DNA of 64,000 nucleotides from contig NZ_LGHL01000109.1 of the NCBI RefSeq assembly GCF_001908205.1, positions 17,309 through 81,308 of the forward strand. The letters run 5' to 3'. This document shows positions 53,837 to 62,661 of this stretch, in pieces (within the stretch, counting starts at the first letter, position 1; each line of letters opens with the position of its first letter). Origin of the DNA: Bradyrhizobium sp. NAS80.1 (GTDB lineage: Bacteria; Pseudomonadota; Alphaproteobacteria; Rhizobiales; Xanthobacteraceae). The translations under genes were made by a program, and so were the position numbers. The notes beneath the pieces were generated by a model. The model was not told the origin of the DNA and ran no database searches. It worked only from the letters and a program-made list of their open reading frames with translations.

Positions 53837-54103
53837 TTACTGCCTTGCGAGGGTGACCGAGAATTCGCCGTTGCGGATGCGGCCTGGAAAGCCCTCGACG
53901 AATTTCGCGACCGCGTCCTCGCCATAGGTGCCGACGAGCTCGGCAAAGGCCGCAAACAGGCTCGCCTGCGCCAGGCAGTCGCCGTCGACGCCGTCATGGC
54001 GCGCTTCGGCCCAGGCCTCGTTCAGATAGCTCAGTGCTGCCTGTTTCTGCTCGTGATCGGGCAGCGGCGCGCGGTCGGGGGCGTAGGAAATCGGCTGGCT
54101 CAT
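53837..54103 (-). CDS. Conserved hypothetical protein, 88 residues
   Basis: An 88-residue soluble, mostly helical protein (AALSYLNEAWAEARHDGVDG, LFAAFAELVGTYGEDAVAKF) with a short basic C-terminus. No signal peptide and no motif that I recognise. Its start has only a weak GAUCGAG-like sequence upstream. Gene-like amino-acid composition and a clean start and stop between a terminator and a repeat element support it. No function is offered. Confidence 0.65.
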   Translation of the reverse strand: MSQPISYAPDRAPLPDHEQKQAALSYLNEAWAEARHDGVDGDCLAQASLFAAFAELVGTYGEDAVAKFVEGFPGRIRNGEFSVTLARQ

Positions 54104-54242
54104 GAAACTCGATCAGGCTGGGGCGCGATCCACGGCGATGCGCTGCACGAGAGGTGTAGCACGCGTATTAACGCCCGCTAGGCCACATCTTTAAGAACGG
54201 TTAACGGGTGTGAACAAATACGATGTCGTTGTTCCATCACGT

Positions 54243-54370
54243 GTCATTCCGGGACGCGCCGTTAGGCGCGGGCCCGGAATCCATCGTGCGGCAGTCTCTT
54301 GTAGCCCAATGGATTCTCAGATGCGCAATTGCGCATCGTAGCTCGCGACGTTGTCGCGCCCCGGAATGAC
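54243..54370. repeat. Palindromic element (GTCATTCCGG class), second copy
   Basis: GTCATTCCGGGACGCGCC on the left pairs with CCGGAATGAC on the right, with inner GGCGCGGGCCCGGAATCCAT and hairpin TGCGCAATTGCGCA. It shares the GTCATTCCGG ends and GGAATCCAT with the element at 21303-21398. Confidence 0.75.
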
Positions 54371-54379
54371 GGAGAGAGC

Positions 54380-54757
54380 TCAGTTCGCGTACCGCGCCGT
54401 CAGATCGCGCGAGATTTTCGAGCCTTCCTCGATGTAGCGGCGGATCGCCACCGTGGCCGCCGGCGTGCAGCTCCGATAGGTCTGCTGAAAGCCGTTATAG
54501 CCGCGGTTGAAGCCCGCGATCATGCGGGTGCGGCGCTCGCCCGAGGGGGTTTCGGCATCGATCAGCGCCTGCATCTCGCTGCGCCATTTGTTGCCTTCGT
54601 TGGAACCGCAGATGCCGCGCAAATAGTGCAGGCCGCCAAGGATCTCCGCCAGCCGCTGCAAATCGGCGTCAAACGGGGCCGCTACGTCCTCGGCCCGGGA
54701 AGGCACCGCGGCGCAGGCGAGAATCAGGGCAAAAATGGCCAGAATTCGCGTGGACAT
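54380..54757 (-). CDS. TIGR02301-type exported protein
   Basis: A 125-residue protein with a signal peptide (STRILAIFALILACAAVPSRA) and a helical mature domain with LGGLHYLRGICGSNEGNKWR, GERRTRMIAGFNRGYNGFQQ and TYRSCTPAA. These blocks match the short TIGR02301 family found in Rhizobiales, of unknown function; the two conserved cysteines may form a disulfide. The ATG at 54757 opens directly on the signal peptide. It is the last gene of a minus-strand row after the Nudix gene. Confidence 0.85.
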   Translation of the reverse strand: MSTRILAIFALILACAAVPSRAEDVAAPFDADLQRLAEILGGLHYLRGICGSNEGNKWRSEMQALIDAETPSGERRTRMIAGFNRGYNGFQQTYRSCTPAATVAIRRYIEEGSKISRDLTARYAN

Positions 54758-54803
54758 CGACGGCTGTATGCCCCCTTGGGGCGGTGGACGCAAGGCGGGG
54801 CCG

Positions 54804-55239
54804 TCAGGGTCCGATAAGCCGGTGGGCGGACTGGATGACCTCTTCCAGCCCCCCCGGTCAGCTTGAGGTCGCCGAGGCTGGCCAAGGCATCCGGGGCGAT
54901 CCAGCGGTAATCGTCGAGCTCGTCGTTGAGAGCCGGCTCCCTGGCCACCCAGCGGGCGGCAAAGGACATGATCAGGTAATGGCCGGCGCCGGCCGTCGCG
55001 GGCAGCACCTCGCGCCAGCCGGAAAGGCCGATGATCTCGATGGCGAGCCCGGTCTCCTCGTCAACCTCGCGCGCCAGCGCCTGGTGCAGCGATTCGCCGA
55101 ACTCGACCCGGCCGCCCGGCAGCGAATAGAACCCTTTTGCGGGCGAGCGCGCGCGGCGGACCAGCAGCACCTTGCCTTCACGGAAGATGGCCGCGCTGAC
55201 CGCGAGCTGGGGATGGGTGGGCTGGACAACCGAGGTCAT
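54804..55239 (-). pseudogene. Nudix hydrolase, frame broken in C7 run
   Basis: A Nudix hydrolase frame starts at ATG 55239 (MTSVVQPTHPQLAVSAAIFR). The Nudix box GGRVEFGESLHQALAREVDEETGL is complete and canonical. Close to the end, a C7 run at 54849-54855 on the plus strand shifts the frame; with one C less the protein ends normally (LKLTGGLEEVIQSAHRLIGP) after 144 residues at 54804. In the shifted frame it would run on with a basic, low-complexity tail into the next gene. The substrate is unknown. It sits between the hypothetical gene at 55259 and the TIGR02301 gene. Confidence 0.88.
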
Positions 55240-55258
55240 ATCTCTCACCTTCCCGAGC

Positions 55259-55759
55259 TCAGCTCGCCATGATGGTGTCGACGTCGGCTTCCGCTCCGCC
55301 ATTGATGATGCCGCCGCAGGCCGCGATCAGCGGCTTGACCCAGAGCGTGGCCTGCTCGGCGAGGCGGACACGGGTCGTGTCCTTCTCGACCTCGCGCATG
55401 GCTGAGCCGACCGCGGTCAGGATCGAGGTCATGGTGTCGGTGATGTGGTCGAACTGGGCGCGCACGCTGGGATCGGCCTTCTCATAGGCCTCGATTGCCA
55501 GATCCCGTGCCTTGAAATTCGAGGCGGTGAAATGCTCGGCATAGGACAGAGGGGTCCAGGTCAAAAAGTCTTCCGCGCATTCCGGCATGTCCGGTACCAT
55601 TTCAAGCAGCATCACGGCTTCATTGAAATGGTTGAGATAGTCGGTGGCAAGCCCGGTCCGCGGGTTGATGTTGGCCACGCGCAGCCGCTCGGCCCAGGCT
55701 TCCGCCTCGGGGCCCGTCTGTACATGCGTCCGCGCGGGTCGGGAGGCCGTTGAGCTCAT
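55259..55759 (-). CDS. Conserved hypothetical protein, 166 residues
   Basis: A 166-residue soluble, mainly helical protein (AEAWAERLRVANINPRTGLA, MPECAEDFLTWTPLSYAEHF, WVKPLIAACGGIINGGAEAD). It has no signal peptide, and I do not recognise a domain. It starts 63 bases from the divergent SRAP peptidase gene and ends 19 bases before the Nudix start, so it probably heads a three-gene unit with the Nudix and TIGR02301 genes. Confidence 0.75.
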   Translation of the reverse strand: MSSTASRPARTHVQTGPEAEAWAERLRVANINPRTGLATDYLNHFNEAVMLLEMVPDMPECAEDFLTWTPLSYAEHFTASNFKARDLAIEAYEKADPSVRAQFDHITDTMTSILTAVGSAMREVEKDTTRVRLAEQATLWVKPLIAACGGIINGGAEADVDTIMAS

Positions 55760-55822
55760 CTGCCGCAGTGTTAGGGTTCGGAGTTAAAAGGACCTGAACG
55801 TACCCTATATAGGCTCCCAAGC

Positions 55823-56581
55823 ATGTGTGGACGCTTCGTCATAACTTCAGCCCCCGCGGCTTTGCGGCAACTGTTCGGCTATCGGGAGCAGCCGAATTTC
55901 CCGCCCCGATACAATGTCGCTCCGACACAACCGATTCCGGTCGTGCTGATCGAGAACGGCGCGCGCCATTTCCGCCTGATGCGCTGGGGCCTGTTGCCGA
56001 GCTGGGTCAAGGATCCCAAAGGGTTTACGTTGCTGATCAACGCCCGCTCGGAGTCCGTGCTGGAGAAGCCGGCCTTCAGGCACGCGATTCGCCGGCGGCG
56101 CGGCCTGATTCCCGCCGACGGCTACTACGAATGGAAGGCGATCGACGGCCGCAAACAGCCGTTCTTCATCCATCGCGCCGATGGCGAGCCGCTCGGCTTT
56201 GCCTCGGTGTTCGAGACCTGGGTCGGGCCGAACGGCGAGGAGCTCGACACCGTCGCAATCGTCACGGCGGCGGCCAGCGAAGATTTGGCCACACTGCATG
56301 ACCGCGTGCCGGTGACCATCAGCCCGCGCGATTTCGAGCGCTGGCTCGACAATCGCGGCGACGAGGTCGATGCGATCCTGCCGCTGATGACCGCCCCGCG
56401 CATCGGCGAATTCGCCTGGCACCCGGTCTCCACCCGCGTCAATCGCGTCGCCAATGACGACGAGCAGCTCTTGCTGCCGATCAGCGCGGAGGAGATGGAG
56501 GCGGAGGCACCGAAGCCGAAGAAGGTCGCGCGGAAGGCGGCGGTTGGCTCGGCGGATGACGGGCAGGGATCGTTGTTTTAG
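55823..56581 (+). CDS. SOS response-associated peptidase (SRAP/HMCES-like, YedK)
   Basis: SRAP proteins bind abasic sites in single-stranded DNA and form a thiazolidine crosslink through Cys2. The 252-residue protein has the essential MCGRFVIT start, the Asn/Arg block INARSESVLEKPAFRHAIRR, the Glu in PADGYYEWK, and the His in FAWHPVSTRVN. The C-terminus (AEAPKPKKVARKAAVGSADD) is basic and probably disordered. It is divergent from the hypothetical gene at 55259. No clear LexA box could be identified in the 63-base gap. Confidence 0.94.
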   Translation: MCGRFVITSAPAALRQLFGYREQPNFPPRYNVAPTQPIPVVLIENGARHFRLMRWGLLPSWVKDPKGFTLLINARSESVLEKPAFRHAIRRRRGLIPADGYYEWKAIDGRKQPFFIHRADGEPLGFASVFETWVGPNGEELDTVAIVTAAASEDLATLHDRVPVTISPRDFERWLDNRGDEVDAILPLMTAPRIGEFAWHPVSTRVNRVANDDEQLLLPISAEEMEAEAPKPKKVARKAAVGSADDGQGSLF

Positions 56582-56598
56582 TTGAGCGCGCGCCATTT

Positions 56599-56760
56599 AC
56601 TCCGCTGTCGTCCCGGGGCGCGCGTAGCGCGAGCCCGGGACCCATCACCACCGGCTTCAATTTGACGAAGACTCGTGGTTATCAGCTCGCGCTACAACTT
56701 CCCCCTGTGGTTATGGGTCCCGGATCTGCGCTCCGCTTGTCCGGGACGACAGTGAGTGTG
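56599..56760. repeat. Composite palindromic element, copy 2
   Basis: Opens ACTCCGCTGTCGTCC, closes CCGGGACGACAGTGAGTGTG, and holds CCCTGTGGTTATGGGTCCCG. These three blocks, in this order, also occur at 29979-30134, while the middle differs. It separates the SRAP gene from the convergent CoA-transferase gene. Confidence 0.8.
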
Positions 56761-56770
56761 TGGCAATACC

Positions 56771-57964
56771 TCATACGATCTCCCGCGCCCTTAGCGCTGC
56801 GATCTCCGCCGCATCAAAACCCAGCTCGCCCAGCACCGCGTCCGTATACGCGCCCAGTTCCGGCGCCATCCGGTCCAGCCTGCCGCCACCATGGGCGAGC
56901 TTGAATCCGCTGCCGGCAAAGCGCAGGCGGCCGTATTGCGTATCCAGTTCCTGGATCGCACCACGCGCCTTGATTTGTGGGTGGTCGATGACCTCCTCGA
57001 CTTTCCAGATGCTGGCGCAGGGCGCGCCGGCGTCTTCCAGAATTTTCTCCCATTCGCGCGCCGGCTTTGCCGCAAGCGCCTGCTCGATGATGGCGCGCAG
57101 TGCGGGCTCGTTCTCGTTGCGCGCGAACCAGTCGGCAAAGCGCGGATCGCTAAGCGTATCCTCGCGGCCGAGCGCAGACATCAGCGCGCGGTATTGCTTC
57201 TCGTTGTTGACAGCGAGCAGGATGTGGCCGTCGCCGCATTTGAACAAATTCGCAGTGGTTCTGCGGCTTACCGCCTGGTTGCCCGAGAGCTGCTGGCGAT
57301 GGCCGGCGACCGACCAGTCCGCGATCTGCCCCGAGAGAAACGCCATTGTCGCTTCCAGCATGGAGACGTCAATGAGCTGGCCCTTGCCGGTGCGGTCGCG
57401 CTGGTAGAGCGCGCTAGACACGCCGAACGCGGCGGTCGCGCCCGACAGAACGTCGCAGACGGCAAAGCCCGCGCGCGTCGGTCCGGTTTCGGGATGGCCG
57501 GTGATCGCCATGATGCCCGACAGCGCCTGCATCTTGCCGTCGTAGCCGGGCCGCAGGCGATCGGGGCCGGTCTGGCCGAAGCCGGACACGGCGCAATAGA
57601 TCAGTTTTGGATTGATCGCGGAGAGCGCTTCATAGCCGATGCCGAGCTTGTCCATCACGCCCGGACGAAAATTTTCCATGACCACGTCGACCGTTGCGGC
57701 GAGCTTTTTCACGATCGCGATCGCCTCTGGCTTCTGCAGGTCGAGCGTGAGGCTGCGCTTGTTGCCGTTGATGGCCTGGAACGCCGGCGCGAGGCCGCGC
57801 TCGGCCCATTCGCGCGAGAGCGGCGTGCGGCGCATGTCCTCGCCCTCGCGCCGCTCGACCTTGATGACGTCGGCCCCCAGCAGCGCGAGCTGGTAGCTCG
57901 CATAGGGGCCGGCCAGCACTTGCGTGAAATCCAAGATCTTCACGCCCTCGAACGGTCGCGTCAC
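56771..57964 (-). CDS. CaiB/BaiF-family (type III) CoA transferase
   Basis: A 397-residue type III CoA transferase. It starts FEGVKILDFTQVLAGPYASYQ, with GADVIKVERREGEDMRR and NGNKRSLTLDLQ as CoA-binding blocks and GFGQTGPD in the middle; the catalytic Asp of the family lies near SMLEATMAFL. The transferred acyl group is unknown. The C-terminal alpha/beta part is complete. It is 36 bases after the GrdB-like gene on the same strand. Confidence 0.93.
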   Translation of the reverse strand: MTRPFEGVKILDFTQVLAGPYASYQLALLGADVIKVERREGEDMRRTPLSREWAERGLAPAFQAINGNKRSLTLDLQKPEAIAIVKKLAATVDVVMENFRPGVMDKLGIGYEALSAINPKLIYCAVSGFGQTGPDRLRPGYDGKMQALSGIMAITGHPETGPTRAGFAVCDVLSGATAAFGVSSALYQRDRTGKGQLIDVSMLEATMAFLSGQIADWSVAGHRQQLSGNQAVSRRTTANLFKCGDGHILLAVNNEKQYRALMSALGREDTLSDPRFADWFARNENEPALRAIIEQALAAKPAREWEKILEDAGAPCASIWKVEEVIDHPQIKARGAIQELDTQYGRLRFAGSGFKLAHGGGRLDRMAPELGAYTDAVLGELGFDAAEIAALRAREIV

Positions 57965-58000
57965 GTCGCTCTCCCCTTTGATTGTCGTTATCGGAGGACG

Positions 58001-58930
58001 TCAGGCGGCGCGGTTGCCGCGAGCGATCTCCTTCTGCTTGTCGAATTCGGCGCGGCGGCGCGCCAGCTCCTCAGGGCTAAGCTGTGCGACGTTGTTGTAG
58101 TCGAGCTTCCAGGAGGCGTCCTCGCTCCAGCGCAGCGGCGACTGCATGGTCGTCTGCGGACCGCTCGCGGTCTCCAGCAGCCGCAGCGCCAGCTCGAGCG
58201 TCTGCGCCTGCGAGGCGACGTCGTGCGGCTTTCCGGCGGAATTGCCGAGCGGGAAATCACTGAACAGGAGGCGCGGCACGGCGGCGTACTCGATGATGTC
58301 CTTGGCGCAGCCCATCACCACGGTCGGAATGCCGTTCCGCTCCAGGTGCCGTGCCACCAATGCCGTGGTCTGGTGGCACACCGGGCAGTTCGGCACCAGC
58401 ACGGCGACATCGACCTTGTCCGCAAGGCACCGCGCCAGGATTTCCGGCGCGTCGGTGTCGAGGGTGACGCGATGGCTGCGGTTGGTCGGCGCACCGAAGA
58501 AGCGCGGGGCGACTTCGCCGATCCGGTCCGCAGCGCTCGCTTTAAGGAGCTGGGGCAGCGGAAACCATGTGCCGTTGTCAGTGGCCGCGGTGTGCTTGCG
58601 GTCGTAGCCGATGTGCGAGATGCGAAGATCGTGCTGCTTCGACGTGTCGCCGTCATAGACCTGGTAGAACTTCGCGCTGCCGTTATACGCCGCGCCCGGA
58701 CCCTGGTCGCCCTTGGTCGGATCGAAAGGCGCCGCGGTGGTGATGATCGTGACGCGCGATTGGGAGAGCCGCTTCTTCAGCGGCTGGAACGGCGCCTCGG
58801 TGTAGTGCGCCCAGCGATAGGGCGTGGTGTAGCCGATCGCGGTGTAATAGTCGCGCGTGCGCTGCATATAGGGGACGGGAGAGTCATAGTCGGGCGCAAA
58901 GCCAAATTCGTCGTCGCGCGGAGCGGACAT
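58001..58930 (-). CDS. GrdB-like (glycine/sarcosine/betaine reductase component B) family protein
   Basis: A 309-residue protein whose C-terminal half matches the GrdB fold (VTLDTDAPEILARCLADKVD, GIPTVVMGCAKDIIEYAAVP, LLFSDFPLGNSAGKPHD). True GrdB is a selenoprotein with a Sec-containing redox motif; here the site reads PNCPVCHQTT with ordinary Cys codons, a CxxC pair. It is therefore likely a thiol-redox relative and not a glycine reductase. The gene precedes the CoA transferase by 36 bases. Family assignment is from sequence pattern only, and the reaction is unknown. Confidence 0.6.
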   Translation of the reverse strand: MSAPRDDEFGFAPDYDSPVPYMQRTRDYYTAIGYTTPYRWAHYTEAPFQPLKKRLSQSRVTIITTAAPFDPTKGDQGPGAAYNGSAKFYQVYDGDTSKQHDLRISHIGYDRKHTAATDNGTWFPLPQLLKASAADRIGEVAPRFFGAPTNRSHRVTLDTDAPEILARCLADKVDVAVLVPNCPVCHQTTALVARHLERNGIPTVVMGCAKDIIEYAAVPRLLFSDFPLGNSAGKPHDVASQAQTLELALRLLETASGPQTTMQSPLRWSEDASWKLDYNNVAQLSPEELARRRAEFDKQKEIARGNRAA

Positions 58931-59056
58931 GGGGCGCGTCTCCTGGTTCTTGGTTAGGGCCAGACTAGAGATAGTCGGCGATCAGCTCAACGGGGGGCAG
59001 GGCGGCGCAGGTCTGAATTGCAGTGCGCAATGGCTCGCCGCGCAGCAGGTCCGCTC

Positions 59057-59080
59057 CCTCTCCCCGCAAGCGGGGCGAGG
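59057..59080. repeat. Single CTCCCCGC hairpin
   Basis: CCTCtCCCCGCaagCGGGGcGAGG, the reverse orientation of the first hairpin of the element at 27317-27458. It lies 20 bases after the stop of the Nudix gene at 59100, on the minus strand's downstream side, where it could end that transcript. Confidence 0.65.
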
Positions 59081-59099
59081 TGAACGAAGCCAGCGGGCA

Positions 59100-59681
59100 C
59101 TACCGAAATACATGCAGCGCCGCATATTGCAGCAGCATGATCGCCTTGGCGTCGATGATCCGTCCGTCCGCGATCATGGCCAGCGCCTCGTCGATTCCGA
59201 GTTCCAGCACCTCGATGTCCTCGCCTTCGTGCGCAAGGCCGCCGCCGTCGCTGACGCGCATCTCCGGCTCGTACTCGGCGACGAAGAAATGCAGCTTCTC
59301 GGTCACGGCGCCGGGGCTCATGAACGCCTCGAACACCTTGTGGACGTGGTGCAGGCGATAGCCGGTTTCCTCCTCGGCCTCGGCGCGGATGCGCACCTCG
59401 GGGGAGGCATCGTCCAGCACGCCGGCGGCCGCTTCGATCAATAGATCGTCGTAGCCGCGGATATAGGCCGGCAGACGGAACTGGCGCACCAGGATCACTG
59501 TGCGCCGTGCGCGATTGTAGGGCAGCACGGCTGCGGCGTTGTCGCGCTCATAGGTTTCCCGCTGCTGCGTCTGCCACTCGCCATTGGCGCGCCGGTACTC
59601 GAGCGTCGTGTTCTTCAGGACGGTCCAGTTGTCCGAGAGCACGCGAACGTCCTTGATGCGGACGCGGTCGGAAATGGTCAT
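59100..59681 (-). CDS. Nudix hydrolase, GDP-mannose/ADP-ribose pyrophosphatase (NudK)-like
   Basis: A 193-residue Nudix protein (VRVLSDNWTVLKNTTLEYRR, VILVRQFRLPAYIRGYDDLL). The Nudix box region reads AEAEEETGYRL after a Gly-rich entry, with Ala at the position usually held by Arg, as often seen in NudK-type enzymes. The C-terminal SPGAVTEKLHFFVAEYEPEM resembles NudK/ADP-ribose pyrophosphatase. Substrate is not proved. The ATG at 59681 is the only start that keeps the family N-terminus. It lies 20 bases from the GNAT gene's stop. Confidence 0.88.
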   Translation of the reverse strand: MTISDRVRIKDVRVLSDNWTVLKNTTLEYRRANGEWQTQQRETYERDNAAAVLPYNRARRTVILVRQFRLPAYIRGYDDLLIEAAAGVLDDASPEVRIRAEAEEETGYRLHHVHKVFEAFMSPGAVTEKLHFFVAEYEPEMRVSDGGGLAHEGEDIEVLELGIDEALAMIADGRIIDAKAIMLLQYAALHVFR

Positions 59682-59701
59682 GGCTGTCTTCCAGATACGA
59701 G

Positions 59702-60157
59702 TTACGGCGTGGGACCGCGGCCATCGAGCCACTTCTGGAACATCACCGAGGTGGATTCCGCAAAGCCGAGCGACTGGTAGAACGCGCCGGCCTGTGTGTT
59801 CTCGCGCCGGACGAGGAGCTGGAGCTTTGCAATGCCGGCCTGACGCAGCCAGTCCTCGGCTGCCGCCATGATCACCCGGCCATGGCCGCGCTTGCGGCTG
59901 TCAGGATCGACCGCGACGTAATAGACCCAGCCGCGATGGCCGTCATGGCCGACCATGACGGTCGCGACGATCGCGCCGCCATCGCGGCCAATCAGCACGG
60001 TCGAGTTGTCGCGCCGCCGCGCCAGCGCGATGTCGGCATGCGGATCGTTCCAGGGCCGCGTCAGGCCGCAGCGCTGCCACAGCGCCACGACGGCTTCGAT
60101 ATCGGCATCCGCGATCGCTGCAATCGCGAGCGGGGCCGGGGCGACGGACACGTTCAC
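59702..60157 (-). CDS. GNAT-family N-acetyltransferase (YpeA-like)
   Basis: A 151-residue GNAT protein. The acetyl-CoA binding segment VDPDSRKRGHGRVIMAAAED has the R-x-x-G-x-G-like pattern, preceded by a beta strand GWVYYVAVD, and the C-terminus is VRRENTQAGAFYQSLGFAES. YpeA and RimI are the closest groups I can name; the acceptor is unknown. Its ATG overlaps the stop of the FAD-linked oxidase gene by four bases (ATGA), so the two are coupled. Confidence 0.88.
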   Translation of the reverse strand: MNVSVAPAPLAIAAIADADIEAVVALWQRCGLTRPWNDPHADIALARRRDNSTVLIGRDGGAIVATVMVGHDGHRGWVYYVAVDPDSRKRGHGRVIMAAAEDWLRQAGIAKLQLLVRRENTQAGAFYQSLGFAESTSVMFQKWLDGRGPTP

Positions 60158-61581
60158 AGCACCTTCCCCGGATTCATGATGCCCAGCGGATCGAGCATCG
60201 CCTTGATGGAGCGCATCAGTTCGATCGCGGTCTTGTCCTTCACATCAGGCAATTCATCGCGCTTGAGCACGCCGATGCCGTGCTCGGCCGAGATCGAGCC
60301 GCCCATGCGCAGCACGATCTCGAACACCACCGCGTTCATCTCGTGCCAGCGCGCCAGATAATCCGCGGTGTTGGCGCCGACGGGCTGGCTGACATTGTAG
60401 TGCAGATTGCCGTCGCCGAGATGGCCGAAAGGCACCGGCCGTGCGCCGGGGATCAGCTTCACCACGGCTGCGTCGGCCTCCGCGATGAAGGCGGGCACGG
60501 CGGCGACGGGCACGGAGATGTCGTGCTTGATCGAGCCGCCCTCCGGCTTCTGCGCCGCCGACATTTCGTCGCGCAGCTTCCAGAAGCCGGCACGCTGGGT
60601 GAGGTTGGCCGCGATCACGGCGTCGTCGACGATCTGCTCTTCCATGGCACGGCCGAGGATCGTTTCCAGCGGCGTGCGGGCATCGTCGCTGGCTGCGGAC
60701 AATTCCATCAGCACGTACCAGGGGTGCTTCTGCTCCAGGGGATCGCGCACGTCGATGCCGTGCCGGATCGAGAAGTCGACTGCCATCTCCGACAGCAGCT
60801 CGAAGCTCGTCAGTGCATTTGCAGCCTCGCTTTGCGCGATCGTCAGCAGCTTCAGCGCCGCCGCCGGCGACTTCAGCCCGACGAAGGCGGTCTCGACCGC
60901 CCGCGGCTTCGGGAACAGCTTGAGGGTCGCGGCCGTGATGATGCCGAGCGTGCCTTCCGCACCGATGAAGAGGTTATGCAGATTATAGCCGGTGTTGTCC
61001 TTCTTCAGCTTCGACAGCACGTTGAGCACGCGCCCGTCGGCCAGCACCACCTCGAGCCCCAGCGCCATCTCGCGCGCGACGCCATAGGCGAGCGCGGCCG
61101 TGCCGCCGGCATTGGTCGAGAGATTGCCGCCGATGGTGCAGCTTCCCTCCGCGCCCAGCGAAAGCGGAAACAGCCGATCCATTTCGGCTGCCTTCTGCTG
61201 CGCGATCTGCAACACGACGCCGGCCTCACAGGTCATGGTGTTCGAGGCAGTGTCGACCTCGCGGATCTTGTCGAGCCGGCGCAGCGACACCACGACCTCG
61301 CCATTGTGCGGTGTCTGTCCGCCGACGAGCCCGGTGTTGCCGCCCTGCGGCACCAGCGCGATCCTGTGTTCGGAAGCGAGCTTGCAGATCGCGGAGACTT
61401 CCGCGGTCGAGCCCGGACGCAGCACCAGCGGCGAGCGGCCGTGAAACAGGTTACGCTCCTCGGTGACATAGGCCTCGATATCGGCCGCATCCGTGATCGC
61501 ATGGCGGTCGCCGACGATTTTGCGGAATTGTTCGATCAGCTCCGGCGCAAGCGGTGGGGTGGCAGATTTGTTGATGTTCAT
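60154..61581 (-). CDS. FAD-linked oxidase, GlcD/D-2-hydroxyacid dehydrogenase type
   Basis: A 475-residue flavoprotein with an FAD-binding_4 domain (VLRPGSTAEVSAICKLASEH, PQGGNTGLVGGQTPHNGEVV, GGNLSTNAGGTAALAYGVAR) and a C-terminal FAD-oxidase domain ending MGGSISAEHGIGVLKRDELP and DPLGIMNPGKVL. This plan fits D-2-hydroxyglutarate or D-lactate dehydrogenases of the VAO family. The substrate cannot be chosen from sequence alone. The ATG at 61581 has AGAGACG upstream and is preferred to an in-frame start at 61614. It is 22 bases after the Sua5 gene's stop and coupled to the GNAT gene. Confidence 0.92.
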   Translation of the reverse strand: MNINKSATPPLAPELIEQFRKIVGDRHAITDAADIEAYVTEERNLFHGRSPLVLRPGSTAEVSAICKLASEHRIALVPQGGNTGLVGGQTPHNGEVVVSLRRLDKIREVDTASNTMTCEAGVVLQIAQQKAAEMDRLFPLSLGAEGSCTIGGNLSTNAGGTAALAYGVAREMALGLEVVLADGRVLNVLSKLKKDNTGYNLHNLFIGAEGTLGIITAATLKLFPKPRAVETAFVGLKSPAAALKLLTIAQSEAANALTSFELLSEMAVDFSIRHGIDVRDPLEQKHPWYVLMELSAASDDARTPLETILGRAMEEQIVDDAVIAANLTQRAGFWKLRDEMSAAQKPEGGSIKHDISVPVAAVPAFIAEADAAVVKLIPGARPVPFGHLGDGNLHYNVSQPVGANTADYLARWHEMNAVVFEIVLRMGGSISAEHGIGVLKRDELPDVKDKTAIELMRSIKAMLDPLGIMNPGKVL

Positions 61582-61603
61582 CGCTTCGTCTCTTCTTCCA
61601 CTC

Positions 61604-62593
61604 TTATCGCGCAACCGCCGCCCGGCGCAGCCGGTCGTTGATCGCTTCGCCCAAACCGTCCTCGGGGATCGCCATCACGGCGATCGCCCGCGGGCTCTTC
61701 GCATCGAGGGCCCGAAGATAACCGAACAGATTGGCGGCAGCTTCATCGAGATCAGCCGCGGGCGACAAATTCATGACAGCCGCGGCGGTCTCCAGGCCGG
61801 GCAGGCGCGCAGGGCCGAACGCCAGCAGCGCTTCGCCCGGCGCCACGTCGCGCGCATTGAGACGCACATTGGCGCGCGGCGCGTAGTGCGAGGCCAGCAT
61901 GCCCGGCGCCAGCGGCTGGTTATCGTCGCCCTCGGCCTCCACAGGCGGCCGCGCCAGCGGCGTGCCCAGCACGGCCTCGATTCGCTCGCGTGATAATCCG
62001 CCGGGGCGGAGCAGCATCAAGGCCTCGAAGCAGCCCACGATGGTCGACTCGACGCCGACTGCGACCGGCCCGCCGTCGACGATGAGGTCGATCCGCCCCG
62101 AAAGGTCGCTTTCGACATGGGCGGCGAGCGTCGGCGAGACATGGCCGGAGATATTTGCAGACGGGGCCACCACCGCCCCGCCAAAGGCGCGCAAGATCGC
62201 TTCCGTCACCGGGTGAGCGGGGATGCGGATCGCGACCGTATCGAGGCCTGCGGTGGCAAGCTCCGCGACCGGGCAGCCGTCCGCCTTCGGCACCACCAGC
62301 GTCAGCGGCCCCGGCCAGAACGCCTCCGCAAGGCTCAGGGCGCGTGCATCGAACCGGCCTATCCGCCGCGCGGCGGCAATATCTGGGACATGTGCGATCA
62401 GCGGATTGAAGGCCGGTCGGCCCTTGGCGGCGTAGAGATGGGCGATCGCGGTGGCATTGGCGGCATCCGCCCCGAGCCCGTAGACCGTCTCGGTCGGAAA
62501 TGCGACCAGCCCGCCGGCGGCCAATGTCCGGGCGGCGGCTTCCGCACCGGCCGGGCCGGCCGGCAAAATCAGCGTTTCAAGATCCGTTTTCAC
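61604..62593 (-). CDS. L-threonylcarbamoyladenylate synthase (Sua5/YciO/YrdC)
   Basis: Makes threonylcarbamoyl-AMP for t6A37 modification of ANN-decoding tRNAs. The 329-residue protein has the YrdC domain (PAGPAGAEAAARTLAAGGLV, FPTETVYGLGADAANATAIA, KGRPAFNPLIAHV, SANISGHVSP) and a C-terminal Sua5 domain (APGMLASHYAPRANVRLNAR). The start is a GTG at 62593 with GAGGA upstream; an earlier in-frame ATG at 62689 would overlap the tRNA on the opposite strand and is rejected. It is divergent from tRNA-Pro. Confidence 0.94.
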   Translation of the reverse strand: MKTDLETLILPAGPAGAEAAARTLAAGGLVAFPTETVYGLGADAANATAIAHLYAAKGRPAFNPLIAHVPDIAAARRIGRFDARALSLAEAFWPGPLTLVVPKADGCPVAELATAGLDTVAIRIPAHPVTEAILRAFGGAVVAPSANISGHVSPTLAAHVESDLSGRIDLIVDGGPVAVGVESTIVGCFEALMLLRPGGLSRERIEAVLGTPLARPPVEAEGDDNQPLAPGMLASHYAPRANVRLNARDVAPGEALLAFGPARLPGLETAAAVMNLSPAADLDEAAANLFGYLRALDAKSPRAIAVMAIPEDGLGEAINDRLRRAAVAR

Positions 62594-62661
62594 AGAGACA
62601 AAATTCCTCGTATCGGCCGCTTGCGGTGCGTCAAACCCGACGCTATAAGCCGCCTTCTTGT

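Noticed and set aside
55760..55822. A LexA box in front of the SRAP peptidase
   Set aside because: GTTC and GAAC fragments exist but not with the direct-repeat spacing of the alphaproteobacterial LexA site.
58350..58400. Selenocysteine insertion in the GrdB-like gene
   Set aside because: The redox pair is encoded by ordinary Cys codons, with no in-frame TGA.
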